Assembly (NCBI RefSeq): GCF_003985155.1
Contig: NZ_ML133693.1
Coordinates: 124,001 to 188,000, forward strand
DNA: 64,000 nucleotides
Direction: 5' to 3'
Origin: Rhizobium vallis
GTDB lineage: Bacteria > Pseudomonadota > Alphaproteobacteria > Rhizobiales > Rhizobiaceae
The notes under the pieces are model-generated. The model ran no database searches and was not told the origin of the DNA. It was given only the letters and a program-made list of their open reading frames with translations. Each line of letters begins with the position of its first letter. Positions within the stretch are counted from its first letter, which is position 1. The position numbers and the translations under genes are program-made. Positions 39,808-48,959 of this stretch are shown piece after piece.

Positions 39808-41391
39808 ATGGCGCATTCCTTTTCCGGAAGGTCTTCGTCGGCCGATTGCGGACTGGTGGCGAATGATCCGATCCTTTATCGCGCCCATGTCGCGCCGGAT
39901 CGTCAGGCCCTGTTCGAAATCGCCACCGGCCGTCAGCTTAGCTATGCCGAGCTCGATATGCGGATCGCCCGCTGCGGCGGTTTCCTGAAGGATATGCTCG
40001 GAGCGCGGCGGGAAGGGGCGCGGATCGCCATGCTGGCGCGCAACTCGATCGATTCGATCGTGCTGGCCTTTGCCTGCCAGCGCGTCGGCGCCGTTTATGT
40101 ACCGCTCAACTGGCGTCTCAGCGCCGCCGAACTGCGGCCGATCCTTGCCGATTGCGCACCGGCGCTCCTGGTCCATGACGAGGAGTTTTCGGCTGTTGTG
40201 GCGAGCCTTGCAGATGCCGATCCCGAGATGGCGGTGATCTCGACGGCAGATGGCCCAGCCGGGCTTGCTGCCCGCATCGAGGCGAGCGCCTCGGCCGACC
40301 CGGTATCTGACGATGCCGATCGGGCATGCGTCCTTCTCTACACCTCGGGCACGACAGGACAGCCGAAGGGCGTCGTCATCACCGGCCGCAATGCTTTCTA
40401 TGCCGCCGTCAATTTTTCCTTCGTCGGAGAGATCGGGCCGGCATCGGTCGCTTTGTGCGATCTGCCGTTCTTCCACACGATCGGGCTCATTGCCGTGGCG
40501 CGGACCACATTGATGCTGGGCGGGACGCTCGTCATCTCCGACCGCTTCACCCCGGCCCGCACGCTGGCCGCCCTTGCCGACCGGGAGCGGGCCGTCACCC
40601 ATTATTTCGCCGTACCGCAGATCGCGCTCGCCTTGCGCAACGACCCCGCTTATAGCGCCGCGGCTCTCTCTGGCCTGCATGCGCTCTTCGTTGGCGGCGC
40701 GCCGCTGACGCAGGCGCTGATCGAAAGCTATCTCGACGACGGCGTTGCGCTGGTCAACGGCTACGGCATGAGCGAGGCTGGAACGGTGCTGCATGTACCG
40801 ATCGATCGGCGCGCGGTGCAGGACAATCCCGGCAGTGTCGGTCTTCCCGCACCATTGCTCGACATCCGCATTGTCGGCGAGGGTGGCCGTGACGTTGGCG
40901 GCGGCGAGATCGGCGAACTCTGGCTGCGTGGACCGGCGGTGACGCCAGGCTACTGGAACAAGCCTGCGGAAACCGCCGCCGCCTTCACCGACGGCTGGTA
41001 CCGTACCGGCGATCTCGGCCGCCGCGAAGCAAACGGCTTCTATCGCATCGTCGACCGGCTGAAGGATATGTATATCAGCGGCGGTGAGAATGTTTATCCG
41101 GCCGAAGTCGAAGCCGTACTCGCTAGCCATCCCGATATCCTCGACGTCGCGGTCGTTGGCATTCCCGACATAAGATGGGGCGAATGCGGCGTCGCCTATG
41201 TCGTGCTGCGGCCGGGTGCTGCGACAACGGGTGAGGAGATTGCCGGCCATTGCGTCGCAAAGCTCGCCGCCTTCAAGCGCCCGGCACGCATCTTCTTCGT
41301 CGAAACCATTCCTCGCACCGCCTCCGGCAAGGTGCAGAAACATGTTCTGCGCCAGCTGCATTCCGACGAAACCCTTCAACGACAGGCCTGA
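39808..41391 (+). CDS. fcs: Feruloyl-CoA/hydroxycinnamoyl-CoA synthetase (acyl-CoA ligase)
   Basis: A 527-aa ANL-superfamily ligase with the P-loop LLYTSGTTGQPKGV, A5 motif NGYGMSEAG, A7-A8 region YRTGDLGRREANGFYRIVDR followed by LKDMYISGGENVYPAE, and the catalytic A10 Lys in TASGKVQK. It would activate ferulate, coumarate or caffeate with ATP and CoA. I place the start at 39808 because GGAGG lies 6 nt upstream; an in-frame ATG at 39751 would lie within the candidate operator. The adjoining hydratase-lyase gene gives the functional assignment, since the ligase alone could accept other aryl acids. Confidence 0.83.
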   Translation: MAHSFSGRSSSADCGLVANDPILYRAHVAPDRQALFEIATGRQLSYAELDMRIARCGGFLKDMLGARREGARIAMLARNSIDSIVLAFACQRVGAVYVPLNWRLSAAELRPILADCAPALLVHDEEFSAVVASLADADPEMAVISTADGPAGLAARIEASASADPVSDDADRACVLLYTSGTTGQPKGVVITGRNAFYAAVNFSFVGEIGPASVALCDLPFFHTIGLIAVARTTLMLGGTLVISDRFTPARTLAALADRERAVTHYFAVPQIALALRNDPAYSAAALSGLHALFVGGAPLTQALIESYLDDGVALVNGYGMSEAGTVLHVPIDRRAVQDNPGSVGLPAPLLDIRIVGEGGRDVGGGEIGELWLRGPAVTPGYWNKPAETAAAFTDGWYRTGDLGRREANGFYRIVDRLKDMYISGGENVYPAEVEAVLASHPDILDVAVVGIPDIRWGECGVAYVVLRPGAATTGEEIAGHCVAKLAAFKRPARIFFVETIPRTASGKVQKHVLRQLHSDETLQRQA

Positions 41392-41434
41392 TGAAGCGGC
41401 CGCGGCTTCATGCCGAAACCAATGGAGTGATCTG

Positions 41435-42253
41435 ATGACTGAAAACCAATCGCCGGTTCTGGTCGAATTCGACAATGGCATCGCTTTCGTGACCCTTAAC
41501 CGTCCGGAAAAGCGCAATGCGATGAATCCGGCTCTCAATGCCCGGATGCTCGAGGTGCTCGACGAGCTTGAGGGTGACGAGCGTTGTGGTGTGCTCGTCC
41601 TGCGCGGCGCCGGGCAATCCTGGTCCGCCGGCATGGATCTCAAGGAATATTTCCGCGACAATGACGGCAAGCCGCGGGATGCCACATTGAAGGCACGGCG
41701 GCAGTCCGGCAACTGGTGGAGCCGGCTGATGTATTTCGAAAAGCCGACGATCGCCATGGTCAACGGCTGGTGCTTCGGCGGCGCCTTCACGCCGCTGGTT
41801 TCCTGCGATCTCGCCATCGCCGCCGAGGAAGCGAATTTCGGCCTTTCCGAGATCAACTGGGGCATTCTGCCGGGCGGCAACGTCACCCGCGCGGTCGCCG
41901 AAGTGATGCGCCATCGTGACGCGCTCTACTACATCATGACCGGCGAGCTGTTCGGCGGGCGCAAGGCTGCGGAAATGGGTCTCGTCAACGAGGCCGTGCC
42001 GCTTGCCGAGCTCGAAACCCGCGTGCGCAAGATCTGCGCGAGCCTGCTCGAAAAGAACCCGGTGACGCTGAAGGCCGCCAAGGACACTTACAAGCGTGTG
42101 CGTAACCTGCCGTGGGATCTCGCCGACGATTACATCTACGCCAAGCTGGAACAGATGTTGTTTCTCGACAAGACCAAGGGGCGCGACGAAGGGCTGAAGC
42201 AGTTCCTCGACGACAAGACCTATCAGCCGGGGCTCGGCGCCTACAAGCGCTGA
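41435..42253 (+). CDS. ech: Hydroxycinnamoyl-CoA hydratase-lyase (feruloyl-CoA to vanillin)
   Basis: A 272-aa crotonase-fold enzyme. It keeps the residues known to mark HCHL: Tyr 72 in MDLKEYF, Ser 123 in LVSCDLA, Glu 139 in FGLSEINWGILPGG, and a Tyr-rich C-terminal ADDYIYAKLEQM. HCHL hydrates feruloyl-CoA and then cleaves it to vanillin and acetyl-CoA, the coenzyme-A-dependent non-beta-oxidative route. GGAG lies 7 nt before the ATG. It follows the ligase by 43 bp and precedes an alcohol dehydrogenase in the same operon. Confidence 0.92.
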   Translation: MTENQSPVLVEFDNGIAFVTLNRPEKRNAMNPALNARMLEVLDELEGDERCGVLVLRGAGQSWSAGMDLKEYFRDNDGKPRDATLKARRQSGNWWSRLMYFEKPTIAMVNGWCFGGAFTPLVSCDLAIAAEEANFGLSEINWGILPGGNVTRAVAEVMRHRDALYYIMTGELFGGRKAAEMGLVNEAVPLAELETRVRKICASLLEKNPVTLKAAKDTYKRVRNLPWDLADDYIYAKLEQMLFLDKTKGRDEGLKQFLDDKTYQPGLGAYKR

Positions 42254-42308
42254 GAACAGGTCCGCGTGCGCGTAGTCTACGAGCTGATCATTGGGAGGGA
42301 GGAAAGCA

Positions 42309-43415
42309 ATGAAGATCCATGCCGCGGTGGCCCGTGCGCCCCATATGCCGTTTTCAATAGAAAGGCTCGATCTGGAGGAACCCCGCGAGGGTGAAATCCT
42401 GGTTCGGGTCGTCGCGACCGGCGTTTGCCACACCGATATCGTCATGCGTGACCAGCACCTGCCGGTGCCGCAGCCGGTCGTGCTCGGTCATGAAGGTGCC
42501 GGTATCGTCGAACGTGTCGGGCCGGGCGTTGCCAAGGTGGCGCCGGGCGATCACGTGGTCATGACCTTCAATTCCTGTGGTCATTGCCCGAGCTGCAACG
42601 ATCACGAGGAGACCTATTGCCACGAATTCTTCCCGCGCAATTTCTTCGGCGCGCGCGCCGACGGTTCGAGCGGGCTCTCATGCGAGGGAGAGCGGATTCA
42701 CGGCAATATTTTCGGACAATCCTCCTTTGCGAGCCACGCGCTGTGCCATGAACGCAATATCGTGAAAGTGCCGAAAGATGCGGATCTGGCGCTGCTCGGG
42801 CCGCTTGCCTGTGGCATCCAGACCGGCGCCGGCGCGGTGATGAATGCGCTCGAGGTCAAGCCTGGAAAAATACTCGCAGTTTTCGGCATGGGCTCTGTTG
42901 GTCTGGCCGCCGTGATGGCGGCGCGGGTCGTCGGCGCGTCACGGATCATCGCCGTCGACGTCAACGAGACGCGGCTGGCGCTTGCGGCGGAACTCGGAGC
43001 GACCGACATCGTCAACGGCAAGGAGAGCGACGCGGTCGCCGCGATCATGGCGCTGACCGGCGCCGGCGTCGACTATTCTATCGATGCCTCCGGCGTGCCC
43101 GCCGTTATTGACCAGTGCGTGCGGGTGCTGGCGCCGCGCGGCACATGCGGCATCGTCGGGGCCTCGCCGCACGGCGCGACGTTGACGCTCGACCTCACCC
43201 ATATTCTGTCCGGCGGACGCCGGGTGCGCGGCATCGTCGAGGGCGATTCCAATCCCGATGTGCTGATCCCTCTCTTGATCGACCTTCATCGCCAAGGGCG
43301 CTTCCCGTTCGACAGGCTCGTCAGCTTCTACGATTTCGCCGACATCAACCGGGCGGTAGAGGACTCGGAAAGAGGCATCGTGCTGAAACCGATCGTGCGC
43401 CAGCCGGCCGCCTGA
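42309..43415 (+). CDS. Zinc-dependent aryl-alcohol dehydrogenase
   Basis: A 368-aa medium-chain alcohol dehydrogenase. It has the catalytic zinc ligand in TGVCHTD, the GHEGAG motif, the four structural zinc cysteines in NSCGHCPSCNDHEETYC, and cofactor motif GMGSVGLAAV. It belongs to the class III-like/benzyl-alcohol dehydrogenase group. In this operon it may interconvert an aromatic alcohol and aldehyde (for example vanillyl, coniferyl or 4-hydroxybenzyl alcohol). GGAGG lies 6 nt upstream of the start. Confidence 0.85.
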   Translation: MKIHAAVARAPHMPFSIERLDLEEPREGEILVRVVATGVCHTDIVMRDQHLPVPQPVVLGHEGAGIVERVGPGVAKVAPGDHVVMTFNSCGHCPSCNDHEETYCHEFFPRNFFGARADGSSGLSCEGERIHGNIFGQSSFASHALCHERNIVKVPKDADLALLGPLACGIQTGAGAVMNALEVKPGKILAVFGMGSVGLAAVMAARVVGASRIIAVDVNETRLALAAELGATDIVNGKESDAVAAIMALTGAGVDYSIDASGVPAVIDQCVRVLAPRGTCGIVGASPHGATLTLDLTHILSGGRRVRGIVEGDSNPDVLIPLLIDLHRQGRFPFDRLVSFYDFADINRAVEDSERGIVLKPIVRQPAA

Positions 43416-43436
43416 CATCGTTCAAGGGAGGAACCA

Positions 43437-44876
43437 ATGAACACCGTCACCCCAATCGCCACCGATACCAGTGTTGACGCCATGAAGGCGCTGCTTGCCC
43501 GGCAAAGGGCGTCTTTCCTCAAGGAGGGACCGCCTGATATCGAGACCCGCATCGATCGCATCGATCGCGTCATCGCCCTTCTCGTCGATCATAAGGATGC
43601 GATTGCGGCGGCTCTGTCGGACGATTTCGGCAGCCGCAGCGTCGAGGCGAGCCTGCTTCTCGACGTCTTCACCTGCATCGGTTCGCTGAAATATGCCAAG
43701 GCTCATCTTGCCGAATGGTTGAAGCCCGAGCAGCACGAGGCACTATTCCCCGACGCGGTGGCCGAGGTGGTCTATCAGCCGAAGGGGGTGGTCGGCATCC
43801 TGAGCCCCTGGAATTTCCCCTTTCAGCTCGCCCTTGCCCCGCTTGCCGGCATTCTCGCCGCCGGCAACCGCGCTATGATCAAACCGTCGGAGGTGACGCC
43901 GGCTTCATCAGCGCTGATGGCGGAACTCATCGCCCGCTCCTTTGACGAAACGGAGATCGCCGTCGTCCAGGGCGGACCGGCGACGGGTACCGCCTTCACG
44001 TCGCTTGCCTTCGACCATCTGATCTTCACCGGAGGTACTGCGGTTGCCCATCATGTCATGCGGGCAGCGGCGGAAAACCTGACGCCGCTGACGCTCGAAC
44101 TCGGCGGCAAGTCGCCTGTCATCGTCGGCCGATCGGCCGATCTCGCAGACGCGGCGCGGCGCGTCATGACCGTCAAGACGTTGAACGCCGGCCAGATCTG
44201 CCTGGCGCCGGACCATGTCTACGTGCCCGAGGAAAGCATCGAAGCCTTTGCCGAACACGCCGTAGCCGCGGTCGGCGCAATGTATCCGACGCTGAAGGAA
44301 AATCCTGATTACACTTCGATCGTCAATGCCCGTCATCATGCCCGCGTGCAGGGCCTGGTCGACGACGCCAGGGCCAAGGGCGCCCGTATCGTCGAAATCA
44401 ATCCGGCGGGAGAGAATTTTTCGCAGCAATCGGCTCACCGCATGCCGCCGACCCTGATCCTCGATCCCACCGACGATATGCGCGCGCTGCAGGAGGAAAT
44501 CTTCGGACCGGTGCTGCCGGTTCTTCCCTATCGCGATGTCGCCGACGTTATCGATCGCATCAACGCCCGGCCGCGCCCGCTTGCCCTCTATTACTTCAGC
44601 CAGGATGGCGAAGAGGAGCGCCGCGTTCTCGACAATACGACCTCCGGCGGAGTGACCGTCAATGACTGCATGAGCCACGTCACGGCGGAAGGCCTGCCCT
44701 TCGGCGGCGTCGGCCATTCAGGCATGGGCGCCTACCACGGCAAGTTCGGCTTCCTCGCCTTCTCGCATCCGCGCGCCGTCTATCACCAGAGCAAGATGGT
44801 GGAAGCGGAATATATGATGCGTGCTCCGTTCGGCGAGGCGATGCGTGGCTTCCTGGCTGCTGCAATCTGCAAGTAA
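43437..44876 (+). CDS. calB: Coniferyl aldehyde dehydrogenase
   Basis: A 479-aa aldehyde dehydrogenase of the short-N-terminus branch that includes CalB and fatty/aromatic aldehyde dehydrogenases. Catalytic Cys 255 is in NAGQICLAPDHVYVP, Glu 221 in LTLELGGKSP, and SPWNFPFQL is conserved. Homologues oxidise coniferyl aldehyde to ferulate with NAD(P)+, feeding the ligase three genes upstream. Gap to the preceding gene is 21 bp, with a good AGGGAGG site. Last gene of the operon. Confidence 0.85.
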   Translation: MNTVTPIATDTSVDAMKALLARQRASFLKEGPPDIETRIDRIDRVIALLVDHKDAIAAALSDDFGSRSVEASLLLDVFTCIGSLKYAKAHLAEWLKPEQHEALFPDAVAEVVYQPKGVVGILSPWNFPFQLALAPLAGILAAGNRAMIKPSEVTPASSALMAELIARSFDETEIAVVQGGPATGTAFTSLAFDHLIFTGGTAVAHHVMRAAAENLTPLTLELGGKSPVIVGRSADLADAARRVMTVKTLNAGQICLAPDHVYVPEESIEAFAEHAVAAVGAMYPTLKENPDYTSIVNARHHARVQGLVDDARAKGARIVEINPAGENFSQQSAHRMPPTLILDPTDDMRALQEEIFGPVLPVLPYRDVADVIDRINARPRPLALYYFSQDGEEERRVLDNTTSGGVTVNDCMSHVTAEGLPFGGVGHSGMGAYHGKFGFLAFSHPRAVYHQSKMVEAEYMMRAPFGEAMRGFLAAAICK

Positions 44877-44967
44877 AGCGTGAACTGGCCTTCCGATAGC
44901 CGGCCAAGGGCAAACTCTCGGCCTAGAGCCTTTCCGGGCTAGATTGCAGCATTCTGCCGGAGCGGGT

Positions 44968-44994
44968 TTCCGGGCGGCGTTTCAGAGCCCGGAA
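44968..44994. terminator. Possible terminator hairpin after the ferulate operon
   Basis: TTCCGGGC (44968-44975) and GCCCGGAA (44987-44994) form a perfect 8-bp stem with an 11-nt loop in the 170-bp gap between convergent genes. There is no long T-run, so termination is only suggested. Confidence 0.4.
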
Positions 44995-45046
44995 GCCTTG
45001 GCGAGGTTCGCCGCTCAATTCTATTTCATGACTCAAGCTGCGTTCG

Positions 45047-46573
45047 TCAGTTCACCTTCTGCACCGCCGGCGGCGTCCACGAGCCGTCGATGACCGGCGT
45101 TTTCGGCCAGTAGGCGCGGACGAGGCATGAGAAGTCGCCTTTTGGAGCCGGCAGCCAGTTGGCCCGTTGCACCGCGTCCGTCGGCGCATCGGACTGCACA
45201 TAGATCGTGAGCGAACCGTCGGCAGCAAGCCTGAGGTCCCTGTTCTTGGTGCCGATCGAGAAGCGGTTGATCGGGTTGGCGATGAAGAAATGGTGCTCGT
45301 TGTAGATCGAGAGCGACCAGAATCCATTCACAGGAGGCGTTCCGTCCGGAGCGAACGTCACTGTATACCGGTTGGCGCTGTTGAGCCGTGCGCCCAAGGC
45401 ATCGAGGTCCTGATTGAAATACTTCGTCTCGTCGGGCGAGTTGACCAGGATGCTCGACTTCGCAACAGCCGTCCGCGTGAAATAATCCGTTCCAAACGCG
45501 GATTCGTTGGAAATCGTGCTCCAGTGGTGGGGCAGTTGCTGGCCGAAGTTACGGAACTGAAACAGCGGATTCACAAGCTTCTCTTCGGCATCTTTGGCGG
45601 CCTCGATCATCGCCTGCTTCATTTCCGGATTATCTTTGGCGGCGGCGAGCACGGCGACCACCTGCGCGTAGCGCGCCTCTTCGCCGGGGAGTGGCGGCGC
45701 ATCGGCAAGCACTGCCGGTAGTTCGTCGAAAAACTTCTCGGGAAACACCCACCGGGTTTCCTCTTCGCCGAGAGGGCCGCCGGGCACTTTTGGCAGCTTG
45801 CTCCAGTCGATGCTCTTCATCTGCCCGTCGTACTCGCCGAGCGGATACATCACGATCCCGGTCAGTACGCGCTGTATCGCGCGCTTATCTTCCGTCGTGT
45901 CGTCCTGGAAGATTCGCGGCGCGACAAGTCCCGTGTTGCTCGACGCGCGAAAAACTTCGGTGATTCCTTTCGGCACCTCATCATTCCAGTTGGGACCGGC
46001 CAGCAAGTAGAAGCCGGGAGTGGTGCCGTGCATCTTGCCGAGCTTGACGAAACTGTCGGTGCGCAGATCGACGATCTGGTAGACCCAGAAGCGATCGCCG
46101 AAATCCGGCACCTGAATGACCACCGGTGAAACATCCAAAGCGACCATTCCGAGGCCGTAAACCACGTCCTGATTGGGACAGGCGACGTTGCGCTCTTCCG
46201 GATCGACATAATCGGTGAGCATGGTGAGCCGATTGAGAGGTGCTTCGAGCAGAGGGCCGGTATACCTCTGTTCCTTCATCTGCGAGAACGCGAGGCGGCG
46301 GTTGTACATGTTGACCAGCGGCCAAGCCCAGAACAAGGCATCGCGCGCGACGTGGGCGGCATAGGCCTCGGTGATCTTCACACGCGCATCCGGGCCGGGA
46401 GGCAGTGCCCGGCTCCAGCCCGGCGACGGTGGCAGGGGCTGCGGATTCAGCGAGGATGTTTGCGCGCGTGCGACGGACGGCGCGCTGGTGCCGAGCACCG
46501 AAGCGGCCGCGAGCGTCGCGCCTCCGAGCAGGATGTCACGGCGGTCCAGAGTAAGATCGTTTCCATGCTTCAT
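45047..46573 (-). CDS. DUF1254/DUF1214 protein with Tat signal
   Basis: A 508-aa exported protein. The N-terminus has a twin-arginine signal (LTLDRRDILLGGATLAAASV). The mature part has the DUF1254 pattern (FWAWPLVNMYNRR near residue 75, then NQDVVYGLGMVALD and GDRFWVYQIVDLRTD) and a C-terminal DUF1214 domain (PPVNGFWSLSIYNEHHFFI then RDLRLAADGSLTIYVQ). The family has no established biochemical function that I can state. GGAGG lies 5 nt before the ATG at 46573. It is the third gene of a minus-strand set with a membrane protein and a second DUF1254 protein. Confidence 0.85.
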   Translation of the reverse strand: MKHGNDLTLDRRDILLGGATLAAASVLGTSAPSVARAQTSSLNPQPLPPSPGWSRALPPGPDARVKITEAYAAHVARDALFWAWPLVNMYNRRLAFSQMKEQRYTGPLLEAPLNRLTMLTDYVDPEERNVACPNQDVVYGLGMVALDVSPVVIQVPDFGDRFWVYQIVDLRTDSFVKLGKMHGTTPGFYLLAGPNWNDEVPKGITEVFRASSNTGLVAPRIFQDDTTEDKRAIQRVLTGIVMYPLGEYDGQMKSIDWSKLPKVPGGPLGEEETRWVFPEKFFDELPAVLADAPPLPGEEARYAQVVAVLAAAKDNPEMKQAMIEAAKDAEEKLVNPLFQFRNFGQQLPHHWSTISNESAFGTDYFTRTAVAKSSILVNSPDETKYFNQDLDALGARLNSANRYTVTFAPDGTPPVNGFWSLSIYNEHHFFIANPINRFSIGTKNRDLRLAADGSLTIYVQSDAPTDAVQRANWLPAPKGDFSCLVRAYWPKTPVIDGSWTPPAVQKVN

Positions 46574-46598
46574 TATGTCCTCCACTCACCAACGATGG

Positions 46599-47099
46599 CT
46601 AAGCTTGTGTCGGGACCGCATTCAACGCACGCCGAACCGCGTTGAACATTGCAACGGCACCGGCGAAGTAGACCGCAATGAAGAAGGCCTGTCCGAGCAG
46701 CCAAATGTTCTTCCCGATCAGAATCGGCGAGTAGTAGTAACCCGGCCAGATTGCATCGAAGACGAAATATCCGGGATAGCCGATGGCGAAGACGCCAAGC
46801 AGGCCGATGATGCAAAGCCAGAGGGCCGCCGAGCTCTCCGGTTCGGCCGCAGCCGGCGATATCCGCGCAGCGACCATGCTCGTTACCCCCATCGCCGTCA
46901 TGCCGAGCCCACCGGCTTGCACGGCGGCAACCGAGAGCGTCCATGGGCACGCCCACCACAGCGTGATGTTCTGCATGAAGAGTTCGCCGGTCGGCCAGCG
47001 GGCGCCGACGCAATAATGCGCAACAATGCCGAAGGTCAGGAACACGCCGAAGATGAAGAGGCCGAGCCCCCATTTCGCGAACCGCGCGGCAATTCTCAT
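46599..47099 (-). CDS. Small integral membrane protein (unknown)
   Basis: A 166-aa protein with about four transmembrane helices (FIFGVFLTFGIVAHYCVG, WTLSVAAVQAGGLGMTAMGV, LWLCIIGLLGVFAIGYPGYF, GQAFFIAVYFAGAVAMF). I do not recognise the family. It sits between two DUF1254 genes with gaps of 15 and 25 bp and has a GGAGAG site, so it is probably co-translated with them. It may anchor or assist the exported DUF1254 proteins. Confidence 0.75.
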   Translation of the reverse strand: MRIAARFAKWGLGLFIFGVFLTFGIVAHYCVGARWPTGELFMQNITLWWACPWTLSVAAVQAGGLGMTAMGVTSMVAARISPAAAEPESSAALWLCIIGLLGVFAIGYPGYFVFDAIWPGYYYSPILIGKNIWLLGQAFFIAVYFAGAVAMFNAVRRALNAVPTQA

Positions 47100-47114
47100 G
47101 ATACTCTCCGTCTA

Positions 47115-48515
47115 CTAGACCGAGACTTTCTCCACGTCGGGCAGCTTCCACGTCTTCTTCTCGAAGAATTCCGGCTTCGGCCCGTACAGCCGGAACATGA
47201 ACTCGAACTTCCTTGCCGGGTCAGTTGGAATCCAGTTCGATTCCTGGCCCACGGGCGCCTTGGAGCCGATGTAGAGATCGACGGAACCGTCCGGGTTCCT
47301 CCTTAGCTCCTTGGTATTCGAGGCCCGGCTTGCGCGGTCGACGTTCTTGATCAACGCATGCGTCTCCCGGTCGTAGGCCGTCAACGACCAGTACTGGTCG
47401 ACGGGAACATCCGGTGGAACGTGCAGCCGATAGGTCTTCGCCCCGTCGTAGCCATTGCCGTCCTTGTCGCGGATCGAAATCAGGTAGAACTGGCCGGCGC
47501 CGAGGCGTTTGATCGAAATATATGCGTAGGTGTAGCCCAGGCCTCGGGCGTCGACGGCGTACTTGCTCTTGTCGGCATAGGTAGTGCCTTGACCCTCGAT
47601 TGCTTCGGGAAGGGCAGGCAAAGTCCAATGGCTGCCTTCCCAGAAGGCGGGGAAGCCGACATCGTAGCGGGCAGCAAGCAGCTGCTTAGCTTCGCCGATG
47701 GCGGTGTTCAGGATCGCCCTGGCGGCCTCGTCGGGCGCGAAGGGCTTGCCTTTCTCGATGCCGATCGTGCGCAACGGGTCGATCATCGCCCGGTCGCGAT
47801 CGATCCAGGGCTCACTCTGAATGATCCCGTCGAGTTTTTCGTAGAAACTCACGTCGTAGCGGATAGTGCTGTCGAAATTGACGTCCTTTACGTCGGTGAA
47901 CACCGTTTCGGGTGGGTTCGCTGCAGCGGAGAGCGGATAGAACTTCACACGCTTGGCGTAGGCGATCGAGGCGGCAACGTCGGCCTCGCTGTGGCTCTTC
48001 AGGTTCGAGCGTATCAGCGCATAACCGCCATAGGTATCGGAGCGCAGCGGGCTGTACGCTTCGGGGACCTGATCGGCATAGCCCGGCGGCAGGAGGACGA
48101 ACTTGCCGCCCCTGCCTTTGTCGACTCCGAGCAGGCCGACATCCTCCAACGATGTCTGCCATTGCGTGACGATATTGCCGTTGAGCGAGCCGTTGGCGTC
48201 GCCCGGCGGCACTTCGAGCACCATCGGACCGTCCTTAACATCGAAGAAGCCCATGAAGTAGAGTGTGTCCGGATTGGGCGTCAGCGTCTGGTTATGCCAG
48301 TCGAGCGGCCCGCCCCAATAGATGAACTGGTTCACCTTGCCGGGGGTCTTGGTCAGCATCTCCTGGCGCATCAGATCGGTGTTGACGGCAGGCATGCCCC
48401 AGATCGCGGCTTGCACCGCGCGGCTGTGGGTCAGTTGCTCTTCAACCGATTGCGTCTCGCTCCGTGCGAAGGTCGCCAAGCAAACAAAGGAAAGTGCTGT
48501 AAGAACCGCCCTCAT
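47115..48515 (-). CDS. DUF1254/DUF1214 protein with Sec signal
   Basis: A 466-aa paralogue of the protein at 45047, about the same domain order: DUF1254 (AIWGMPAVNTDLMRQEM near residue 35, then NPDTLYFMGFFDVKDGPMVL) and DUF1214 near the C-terminus (DQYWSLTAYDRETHALIK, NPDGSVDLYIGSKAP). A Sec-type signal (AVLTALSFVCLATFARS) replaces the Tat signal of the other copy. I start at 48515; a GTG-type extension of five codons has a poorer site. It heads the three-gene operon. Function unknown. Confidence 0.82.
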   Translation of the reverse strand: MRAVLTALSFVCLATFARSETQSVEEQLTHSRAVQAAIWGMPAVNTDLMRQEMLTKTPGKVNQFIYWGGPLDWHNQTLTPNPDTLYFMGFFDVKDGPMVLEVPPGDANGSLNGNIVTQWQTSLEDVGLLGVDKGRGGKFVLLPPGYADQVPEAYSPLRSDTYGGYALIRSNLKSHSEADVAASIAYAKRVKFYPLSAAANPPETVFTDVKDVNFDSTIRYDVSFYEKLDGIIQSEPWIDRDRAMIDPLRTIGIEKGKPFAPDEAARAILNTAIGEAKQLLAARYDVGFPAFWEGSHWTLPALPEAIEGQGTTYADKSKYAVDARGLGYTYAYISIKRLGAGQFYLISIRDKDGNGYDGAKTYRLHVPPDVPVDQYWSLTAYDRETHALIKNVDRASRASNTKELRRNPDGSVDLYIGSKAPVGQESNWIPTDPARKFEFMFRLYGPKPEFFEKKTWKLPDVEKVSV

Positions 48516-48827
48516 CTCCGTTCCCCCCAACGTCTCAGATCATACCAGGGGAGGAGTTTGAACCTCATCACCGCCACCTCCTGATTGTATTCAGACAAGC
48601 TAATGGAAGATTTGGCAAAGGCAAGCGTAATCAACGATCGCCCGCTTCTGGGCAGCAGACGGCGAGTTCGATCCGCGTATGACGTGAGATAACAGTCGTG
48701 GCGGTTGGCATTTTGGACTTTCAGGCGATTGCGGCGATAGGGCGGGGCAGCGGTAGAAACGGTGGCCCCAAAATCGCATCGGCATTCTGCTCGAACGGCA
48801 GCAGTATCCAGCCATCTGCGCTCGCGC

Positions 48828-48847
48828 GGGAGTACCTCACTTTAAAC
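48828..48847 (-). promoter_or_regulatory. Degenerate copy of the 19-bp element, facing the DUF1254 operon
   Basis: On the minus strand this reads TTTAAAGTGAGGTACTCCC after a G. It matches the best element (upstream of the sulfatase) at 15 of 20 positions, keeping GTTTA and GTAC. It is about 310 bp before the DUF1254 start, so function is less sure. Confidence 0.35.
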
Positions 48848-48879
48848 GTAGACCTGGCTCAGGCGTAAATGAGTGGAGA

Positions 48880-48898
48880 TTTACGGTAACGTACTTCC
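48880..48898 (+). promoter_or_regulatory. Shared 19-bp regulatory element (copy upstream of small protein)
   Basis: TTTACGGTAACGTACTTCC, about 60 bp before the ATG at 48960. Nearly identical elements precede the outer-membrane protein, FGE and sulfatase genes. A CGTAAAT lies 15-20 bp upstream, similar to extra half-sites at the other copies. Confidence 0.65.
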
Positions 48899-48959
48899 CC
48901 GGCTTCACAGCATGCGCATAATCCGTCGATCAACTATGGCCGGGAGGCCGGACGGTCTG

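Larger units (their letters stand above)
48516..48959. promoter_or_regulatory. Divergent intergenic region carrying two copies of the 19-bp regulatory element
   Basis: About 440 bp between the DUF1254 operon and the small 99-aa protein gene. A plus-strand element at 48880-48898 faces the small gene and a degenerate minus-strand one at 48828-48847 faces the DUF1254 operon. No other gene is supported in this gap. Confidence 0.55.

Noticed and set aside
48873-48959. Upstream extension of the 99-aa protein
   Set aside because: The extended codons would cover the regulatory element at 48880-48898, which is conserved at non-coding positions elsewhere.
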